Assembly: GCA_016721115.1 (NCBI GenBank)
Contig: JADKIW010000001.1
Coordinates: forward strand, 2,433,501-2,497,500
Source of the DNA: Candidatus Defluviilinea proxima
GTDB taxonomy: Bacteria > Chloroflexota > Anaerolineae > Anaerolineales > Villigracilaceae
Direction: 5' to 3'
DNA: 64,000 nucleotides
Shown: positions 59,701-64,000 of the stretch, piece after piece
How positions within the stretch are numbered: the stretch's first letter is position 1
Layout: every line of letters starts with the position of its first letter
Position numbers and translations under genes: made by a program
Notes under the pieces: model-generated
Told to the model about the DNA's origin: nothing
The model's input: only the letters and a program-made list of their open reading frames with translations
The model's database searches: none

Positions 59701-60791
59701 ACGACTTTGCCACCTTGTACAAGATATTCTTTGTTGCGTTTGAAAAGATATTGGGCACGCAGAGCTTGTTCAAGATGCCCGCGCAGGCGGGCTTGTTCGG
59801 GTGTCACATCTTCAGGCCGGTCAGGGTCCATCAACGATAGGCCGAGCAATTGCTCAACGTGGGCCATGCCGATCTCAGTGATCGAAACGTTGCGATCCTT
59901 TTCGTTGACCTCATAATCTTCGGGCTTGAGTTGCTTGACGGCCTGTGACATTTTGCCGTACCACTCAAGGTCACCGGAAGACGGGCCAGAAATGATGAGG
60001 GGTGTACGCGCCTCGTCGATCAACACATTGTCTACTTCATCGACTATCGCATAATGGTGACCACGTTGGACACGTTCTTCCAGACTCATGGTCATGTTAT
60101 CGCGTAAATAATCGAAGCCGAATTCCGAGTTTGTTCCGTAAGTGACATCCGCGGCATAGGCTTCTACACGATCCACCATGCGCAGGAATTCCTGATCCTC
60201 GTGTGGCGACTCGCGTTCAAGGTCAACAATAAAAGCCTTCTTGCCGTTCTCGGTCACAGCCGCCATTTGCAGAACGCCGACCGAAAGGCCAAGCATATTA
60301 AATACCGGTGCCATCCAACGCGCATCACGCCGTGCAAGATAATCGTTGACCGTGACGAGGTGAATGCCCTTCCCGAGCAATGCATTGAGATACACAGGGA
60401 GCGTGGCAACCAATGTTTTACCTTCACCTGTACGCATCTCTGCGATGGAGCCTCGGTGCAGGGCGATACCACCGATCATTTGAACATCATAATGACGCAA
60501 GCCAAGAGTCCGTTTGGATGCTTCGCGCACTACAGCAAATGCTTCAACCAGGACATCTTCCAGCGCTTCTTGCTCCGCTTTGAATTGCTCCTGCTCAGTC
60601 AGCCCTTCCAAATCTCCAAGCGAATCAGCAATACGCGCACGGAACTCGTCCGTTTTGGCGCGTAAGGCATCATCACTCAAGGCTTCGAATTGAGGCTCGA
60701 GTGAGTTGATCTGCTTGACGACTTCACTTAATTGCTCGACGACTTTTTTATTGGGGTCGCCCCCGAAGAGTTTGATAAAGTTGTTTAACAT
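56778..60791 (-). CDS. secA: Preprotein translocase ATPase SecA, oversized
   Basis: A 1337-residue motor ATPase for Sec export (typical length 800-950). The DEAD-like motor is clear: MRTGEGKTLVATLP (Walker A, 121-126), VDEVDNVLIDEARTPL, MTGTALTEAEEF, TIATNMAGRGVDIKLGG and GRSARQGDPGSSRF. Two insertions are evident. About 85 residues lie in NBD2 between GTTSVESSDQ (about 525) and GIPHQVLNARKH (about 627). About 290 extra residues lie between DYDDVLNKQRAQIYGQR (about 839) and AYAQRDPLVQYK (about 1267), in the scaffold/wing region. The C-terminus ends in a basic GGKKRKRRRN without the SEC-C zinc motif. GAAAGG precedes the ATG. Confidence 0.96.
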   Translation of the reverse strand: MLNNFIKLFGGDPNKKVVEQLSEVVKQINSLEPQFEALSDDALRAKTDEFRARIADSLGDLEGLTEQEQFKAEQEALEDVLVEAFAVVREASKRTLGLRHYDVQMIGGIALHRGSIAEMRTGEGKTLVATLPVYLNALLGKGIHLVTVNDYLARRDARWMAPVFNMLGLSVGVLQMAAVTENGKKAFIVDLERESPHEDQEFLRMVDRVEAYAADVTYGTNSEFGFDYLRDNMTMSLEERVQRGHHYAIVDEVDNVLIDEARTPLIISGPSSGDLEWYGKMSQAVKQLKPEDYEVNEKDRNVSITEIGMAHVEQLLGLSLMDPDRPEDVTPEQARLRGHLEQALRAQYLFKRNKEYLVQGGKVVIVDDFTGRLMPGRRWSDGLHQAVEAKEGVKVEPENVTYATITLQNYFRMYSKLAGMTGTALTEAEEFSKIYKLEVTPIPPNLEYQAFGKDAPLIEVKAKDEDGYAYTYFAKRDDAEKTPLFYRRKDYPDVIYRTVEAKLRAIMLDIIREHVRGRPLLIGTTSVESSDQLSLRLKAEPVRRLLQIALVRNVWIRENNREEDGRLIPELAQFNEPLEKISPDVLRKFIQPFGLTTISLEDPSNLPIILDIMRLEPSDAERLKKVLQGGIPHQVLNARKHTEESQIIAGAGSFGAVTIATNMAGRGVDIKLGGELAEEVIAAVNRVLGKSGYKDPFDMTHEERRVALKKVDPANYGIYTAEVQLFLQYFEDMERVKVRGGLHVIGSERHEARRIDNQLRGRSARQGDPGSSRFYLSLEDDLMRLFGGDRVNNLMQTLIKTDDSLPIEVRIVSNIIEGSQHRVEGANSDVRKHLLDYDDVLNKQRAQIYGQRDLIFVKEDLSDDVHTMLEAEVKQRVSLGMTDEEGPWKLIAWLDQVQPPFMSEERLFPSFGLALLLKELSKSDDLKQSALDLVKRAIETENAHNLRAIEGMINRTEEAFEAQVESRTDSLDTYFDGLRDREDAPRAQKMLEEINALIGMQIRLNGEQLRKFDEDPQEAKELLRNHITGQLTGLYASRLIASVANRIGESFGDRFEVKSWEDAVDMIQEMAQNALKLRREHLVGENGQIERDIHNLMPSEVNDTTKLQLLITLSQGALTVFNQKTHRQEKRVFNRFNYIFLIAQLLDGQDAEDITEDVLTHLDEAEEALITAIGQNEYNRISSNAIRLADFGEAAKRAFGEERLNETVAGLSESDREVLSESIGKYILNESQRRLLLGATSELWVDYLTRIEALRVSIGLEAYAQRDPLVQYKAKASEMFAQLVEDIRGLVVSRAFTIQRRPIEITPVETAEQTTSDSSNAPDGQSDGGKKRKRRRN

Positions 60792-60811
60792 TTGGTACCT
60801 TTCGAGCGGAG

Positions 60812-60817
60812 ATTATA
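60812..60817 (-). promoter_or_regulatory. -10 box TATAAT of secA with candidate -35
   Basis: On the minus strand TATAAT lies 20 nt before the secA ATG. TTAACG, a four-of-six match to TTGACA, precedes it by 16 nt. Confidence 0.5.
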
Positions 60818-60861
60818 GCATGGCGCCCCTTAGCGTTAATATTTGACTTTCATTAGAAACC

Positions 60862-60892
60862 AAAAGGATGGCAGGAGTTGAATCCTGCCATC
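60862..60892 (-). terminator. Intrinsic terminator after the sigma-factor unit
   Basis: On the minus strand GATGGCAGGA and TCCTGCCATC form a 10-bp stem with a 6-nt loop, followed by CTTTTGGTTT. Confidence 0.8.
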
Positions 60893-60929
60893 TGGTTGTC
60901 TTGAAAGTGATAGGCAAGTGCCTTGCTTT

Positions 60930-61220
60930 TTATTTTTTCTTACTATCGCTTTTGCTGAGTGGTAAGGCTGCGGTGTTTTTGGCGCGGCTTGTTTTTTGTA
61001 TGCGTTGCCATTCCCCTGTAAATGTATCGCGAGTAGACGAGCAATTACTGGTGGAAATGCTCATTATTTGGCCCTGTCTCACTCGTTTCAGTACAGCTGC
61101 TGCCTGTTTGATATACATATTGCGGCGAGACCGCATCATGCTTGGCGGGTATTTGTTCTCAGCGCTCTTCAGACCAGCGAAAAAAAATCGCATGTCCTGG
61201 TCGCTGAACTTGCTCTTCAT
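60930..61220 (-). CDS. Small basic protein coupled to the sigma factor
   Basis: A 96-residue soluble protein whose ATG is 12 nt after the sigma-factor stop, with TAGGAT 9 nt upstream. It begins FSDQDMRFFFAGLKSAENKYPP and continues MRSRRNMYIKQAAAVLK. This N-terminal helix pair resembles segments I associate with proteins that follow sigma factors in Anaerolineae, but I cannot confirm this without a search. The C-terminal half is Lys/Ser/Thr-rich. No membrane helix is present, so it is not a classic transmembrane anti-sigma factor. It may be a soluble regulator or a truncated one. Confidence 0.65.
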   Translation of the reverse strand: MKSKFSDQDMRFFFAGLKSAENKYPPSMMRSRRNMYIKQAAAVLKRVRQGQIMSISTSNCSSTRDTFTGEWQRIQKTSRAKNTAALPLSKSDSKKK

Positions 61221-61232
61221 TTGATAATCCTA

Positions 61233-61787
61233 CTATTCTTCGATTTGATGTTCGAGGGCTTTCCGTAACTTGGCAACTCCTCGATTTTGAATGACCTTTA
61301 CGTTATTGACTTCCTTGCCGATGATCTGTGCGGTTTCCTTGAGACTGAAATCTTCCAGGAAGCGCAGAATGATCACATGACGTTGGTCATCGGTTAGTTC
61401 CGAGTTCATGGCAGAGACGAGGGCCTCCATCAAGACACGTTCTTCGATCTGGGTTGCCGTGGGAACTGTGCGCGCCCGCTCTTGTATATTGACAGCGACT
61501 TCGAGTGGGGCAGTATGTTTGTTATCGCGTGAACGGTCCACTACAAGGTGGTAGGCCGTTTGGTAGAGATAGGAACGCAGGTTGGTGCGAGGTCCCTTTC
61601 CGTTTGCGAATTGCTCTAATAATTGTGAAAATACATCGCCTACGATGTTATCCGCATCGATTGGGTCATGGCATAGTCTCAGGGCGTACTTGTAAATAGC
61701 GGGCGCAAATTCATCGAAGATGGTAGTCAACGCATCTTCGTCGAGTTTTTGTGCGGCCTTAAGCAGAGTGACGCCGTCTTTGATCAT
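61233..61787 (-). CDS. ECF-type RNA polymerase sigma factor
   Basis: A 184-residue sigma-70-family protein with region 2 (FDEFAPAIYKYALRLCHDP, then DADNIVGDVFSQLLEQ, about 25-62) and region 4 (LTDDQRHVIILRFLEDFSLKETAQIIGK with its helix-turn-helix, about 130-160). Regions 1 and 3 are absent, as in ECF sigma factors. The target promoters are unknown. The next gene on the same strand is a small basic protein. Confidence 0.9.
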   Translation of the reverse strand: MIKDGVTLLKAAQKLDEDALTTIFDEFAPAIYKYALRLCHDPIDADNIVGDVFSQLLEQFANGKGPRTNLRSYLYQTAYHLVVDRSRDNKHTAPLEVAVNIQERARTVPTATQIEERVLMEALVSAMNSELTDDQRHVIILRFLEDFSLKETAQIIGKEVNNVKVIQNRGVAKLRKALEHQIEE

Positions 61788-62034
61788 GGCAAGTCACCGT
61801 CTGCGTGGGTTTTCATAAGGATGCTACTCTTAAGTACAAAATAAATGCCAAGTTTCATAAAGATTAGAATTAACGATGACTGTATTATAAACCTTCCTGA
61901 CGCCATAGTCTAACAGAGAGATTGCCCGTTGTACGGGATTTGCAAAGTGAGAGGAAGGGCCAGTTAAGAGAATCATAAGGATTTTTTGGGTAACATCTGC
62001 ATGCTTTAGATGGTCTTGGGGGTGTTGAAATTGA

Positions 62035-62040
62035 TATAAT
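62035..62040 (+). promoter_or_regulatory. -10 box TATAAT of the sulfite-oxidase-like gene
   Basis: A perfect TATAAT lies 24 nt before the ATG at 62065, and GAGGAG (62051-62056) gives a good ribosome binding site. No clear -35 is seen. Confidence 0.5.
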
Positions 62041-62064
62041 CACTATCGACGAGGAGCAAAGACC

Positions 62065-62709
62065 ATGTTTTCATCATTTGAAGGATTTGACCGCCGCAAG
62101 GAAGAAGACCGCATTCGTAATGAGGGACGTCTTCCACCGGGGCAGTCTCTTACATTTAAATTTCCTGTTCTACATTATGGCCCGGTGCCATCTTTCAACC
62201 CTGCCACATGGGATTTCCGTGTTTGGGGCGAGGTGGAAGAAGAGAAGCGTTGGACGTGGGATGAGTTCAATCAGTTGCCACGTGAAAAGATCCAAATGGA
62301 CATCCATTGTGTGACCCGTTGGAGCAAATTCGACACGGTCTGGGAAGGTGTCTCTGTTAAAACGATGGTACAAAACGGCCTCTTCAAGATCAAGCCTGGC
62401 GCTACACATGTGATGCAACACGCTGAATATGGATTTACGGTCAACCTGCCATTGGACGTTGTATTGCAGGATAACTTTTTACTTGCCACACATTTCAATG
62501 GTGAGCCTCTCTCGCCCGATCATGGATATCCGTTACGTGGTGTGGTGGGGTATCTCACCGATCAAGCGGACTTGGAAACACCTTACTTGTGGAAGGGCGC
62601 CAAGTGGGTGAGGTCCCTGGAGTTTATGTCACGCGACCGTAGAGGCTTCTGGGAACAAGCCGGCTATCACAATCGAGCCGACGTGTGGAAAGAAGAACGT
62701 TTCGGATAA
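62065..62709 (+). CDS. Sulfite oxidase-like molybdopterin protein (YedY/MsrP-type fold)
   Basis: A 214-residue single-domain molybdoenzyme of the sulfite oxidase superfamily. The Cys in MDIHCVTRWSK is the expected molybdenum ligand. WTWDEFNQLP, AEYGFTVNLPL and DHGYPLRGVVGYL are other conserved blocks. No twin-Arg or lipoprotein signal is present, so it is probably cytoplasmic, unlike MsrP. The partner and substrate are unknown. It is monocistronic, ended by a terminator. Confidence 0.87.
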   Translation: MFSSFEGFDRRKEEDRIRNEGRLPPGQSLTFKFPVLHYGPVPSFNPATWDFRVWGEVEEEKRWTWDEFNQLPREKIQMDIHCVTRWSKFDTVWEGVSVKTMVQNGLFKIKPGATHVMQHAEYGFTVNLPLDVVLQDNFLLATHFNGEPLSPDHGYPLRGVVGYLTDQADLETPYLWKGAKWVRSLEFMSRDRRGFWEQAGYHNRADVWKEERFG

Positions 62710-62712
62710 ATC

Positions 62713-62748
62713 AAATCGGACGGCAGATCATCTGTCGTCCGATTTTTA
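62713..62748 (+). terminator. Intrinsic terminator
   Basis: AAATCGGACGGCAGAT pairs with ATCTGTCGTCCGATTT (one G-T pair), followed by a T-rich tail. It also separates the convergent HtrA gene. Confidence 0.9.
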
Positions 62749-62767
62749 TTTGTAGTGAAAAGCTTGC

Positions 62768-63901
62768 TTATTTCGGCCGTGCGCCGAGGGTCACCGTAAT
62801 ATCTTTGGATTGACCGTCACGGATCACTGTCAACACTACCGTATCACCCGGGGATTTGTTGGTGACGAGATAACTCAGTAGGGTATCAAAGGTAGTCACT
62901 GTTTTACCATCGATTGCCACGATCAGGTCGCCGCCTGCGTTCAATCCTTGAAGCCTGGACGGGGTATCACCTGCCTGAATGCCTGCCTGGTCGGCTGGGC
63001 CGCCCGGGGTGACCTCACTCACATATGCGCCAGTATATGTGGTTAGCCCTAACGCCTCGATTTGACTCAAGCTCAAATCACTTGAAGAACGGATGCCAAG
63101 ATACGGGTAATCGTATTTTCCATCACGGATCAAGAATGGAACAACGCGTTTGACAAGGTTGATCGAGACGGAAAAACCAACGCCAGAGTTGACAGCATTC
63201 CCTGTGACCTGGTTGAACGAGTCTGTTCGTATGGATTGGTTGATGCCGACTACTTCGCCGTTCATGTTGAACAATGGGCCGCCAGAGTTGCCGGGGTTGA
63301 TCGCCGCATCAGTTTGGATGATATCGGCAGTGCTGAAATATCCGCCGCCAGCGGCTGCCTGTTCCACAGGTTGTGTGCGCCCAAGGCCGGAAATGATGCC
63401 CAGCGTCATGGTTCCACTCAATCCAAAGGGATTGCCGATCGCAACAACGGTCTGACCCACTTGGAGTGTATCTGAGTCGCCGATTATCAGCGGATGGATC
63501 TCTTCGGCGGGTGCTTCCACTTTGACGACAGCAATATCCGCATCTTTATCGAAGCCGATCACTGTTCCATATGCTTTGAAGCCGGAGGAATAGGCGACCT
63601 CCACAATTTGAGCTTCATTGATCACATGTTGATTTGTGACAATGTGGCCTTCGCTGTCGAACACAAAGCCGGAACCTTGTCCTTTATCCGTGCGAATGGA
63701 GACGACACCGGGAATGACTTGTTGATATAAGGAGGTAAGCGACCCATCAAGGACGACCGGGTTGGCCGTAACAGGTTGAAGGGTGGCAACGGTTGGTTGT
63801 AGAGAATCAGTTTGCGGCTTGGTAAGAGGCGTAAGTCCGCCTAATTGACAAGCCAGCATGGTGAGAGTCAAAATGGTTATGAAAAGAATGAGACGTTTCA
63901 T
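62768..63901 (-). CDS. HtrA/DegP-type serine protease with PDZ domain, lipoprotein
   Basis: A 377-residue lipoprotein (lipobox LTMLAC). The trypsin-like catalytic triad is visible: His in VTNQHVINEA, Asp in DADIAVVKV and Ser in NPGNSGGPLF. A C-terminal PDZ domain (about 275-370) carries YLGIRSSSDL and GGDLIVAIDGKTV. It should degrade or refold damaged proteins on the outer face of the membrane. It lies 15 bp after the stop of the dnaJ-like gene with an AGGAG that overlaps the dnaJ end, so the two stress genes are probably co-transcribed. Confidence 0.93.
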   Translation of the reverse strand: MKRLILFITILTLTMLACQLGGLTPLTKPQTDSLQPTVATLQPVTANPVVLDGSLTSLYQQVIPGVVSIRTDKGQGSGFVFDSEGHIVTNQHVINEAQIVEVAYSSGFKAYGTVIGFDKDADIAVVKVEAPAEEIHPLIIGDSDTLQVGQTVVAIGNPFGLSGTMTLGIISGLGRTQPVEQAAAGGGYFSTADIIQTDAAINPGNSGGPLFNMNGEVVGINQSIRTDSFNQVTGNAVNSGVGFSVSINLVKRVVPFLIRDGKYDYPYLGIRSSSDLSLSQIEALGLTTYTGAYVSEVTPGGPADQAGIQAGDTPSRLQGLNAGGDLIVAIDGKTVTTFDTLLSYLVTNKSPGDTVVLTVIRDGQSKDITVTLGARPK

Positions 63902-63916
63902 GAGTGAGTCGTACTC

Positions 63917-64000
63917 CTAAAATTTGATCTTCGATGCTTCTTCAAGAAGCTCACGCTGTTTAGACGATAAATATTTCGGAACTTGTACTTTAAGTTTGAC
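63917..64000 (-). CDS. DnaJ-like chaperone, C-terminal end only
   Basis: The last 27 codons of a gene that starts beyond the window. The frame reads VKLKVQVPKYLSSKQRELLEE then ASKIKF and stop. The pattern VPxxLSxKQRELLEE is the usual C-terminus of DnaJ and its CbpA-like relatives. The domain content cannot be seen. Its position upstream of htrA supports a stress-response unit. Confidence 0.75.
   Translation of the reverse strand, partial: VKLKVQVPKYLSSKQRELLEEASKIKF

Noticed and set aside
1..64000. CRISPR array, prophage or integrative element
   Set aside because: No regularly spaced direct repeats, cas genes, integrase or phage structural genes are present. The repeats found are dispersed palindromes. 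tRNA genes show no attached integrase or duplicated 3' end.

Overview
The window looks like a chromosomal segment from a Chloroflexota bacterium, most likely class Anaerolineae. This is inferred from content, not from a database search. Supporting signs are many lipoproteins with a Leu-x-x-Cys lipobox followed by a Thr/Pro-rich linker, NBR1-type Ig lipoproteins, an oversized SecA with a basic tail in place of the SEC-C zinc motif, a T-box leader for phenylalanyl-tRNA synthetase, a sigma factor followed by a small 'SDQD' protein, and an orphan Flp-type pilin. Base composition is moderate and Shine-Dalgarno motifs (GGAG/AGGAG) precede most starts. There is no phage, plasmid or CRISPR signature.

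Layout. 1-5.1 kb: a cut PIG-L deacetylase, a DHA2 drug-efflux transporter, an M23 peptidase with C-terminal repeats, a zinc-ribbon protein and a GNAT. 5.3-15.3 kb: a signalling block on the minus strand with two paralogous hybrid histidine kinases and a PAS-rich membrane diguanylate cyclase. 15.4-22.5 kb: a REP-associated transposase (RAYT) framed by 33-bp nested palindromes, then histidine ammonia-lyase, an unknown coupled gene, an esterase, a modular lipoprotein and a GH5 glycosidase. 22.6-33 kb: a minus-strand run with hydrolase, HI0933-type flavoprotein, DUF885-like peptidase, a frameshifted MFS transporter, sulfotransferase, zinc-ribbon membrane protein, HDAC-like amidohydrolase, NYN protein and an S33 peptidase. 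33.3-41.4 kb: DUF1232 protein, sugar dehydrogenase, a structured RNA candidate, then T-box-pheS-[four-helix-bundle cassette]-pheT. 41.4-47.4 kb: two NBR1-Ig lipoproteins, KamA, an agmatinase/arginase, two GNATs and a glycosidase. 47.4-52.9 kb: two tRNA-Ser genes, a pilin, miaB, NUDIX, a double-TIR membrane protein and small membrane proteins. 52.9-64 kb: aconitase, adenosine deaminase, SecA, sigma factor, a sulfite-oxidase-like protein, HtrA and the 3' end of a dnaJ-like gene.

The most striking pattern is a 33-bp palindromic repeat (two 15-bp arms AGACTTC-N-GAAGTCT separated by 3 bp) present four times, plus a half copy. Two copies flank the RAYT gene, one lies inside the RAYT gene in frame, and one lies in frame inside the aconitase gene. 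Because the element is 33 bp long and free of stops, it adds 11 codons without breaking the host gene, and both genic copies are in the same phase (peptide TSEV-x-x-TSEV). Other points of interest are the double-TIR membrane protein, the four-helix-bundle gene with terminal inverted repeats splitting pheS from pheT, two candidate structured RNAs with C-rich loops, and the SecA insertions.
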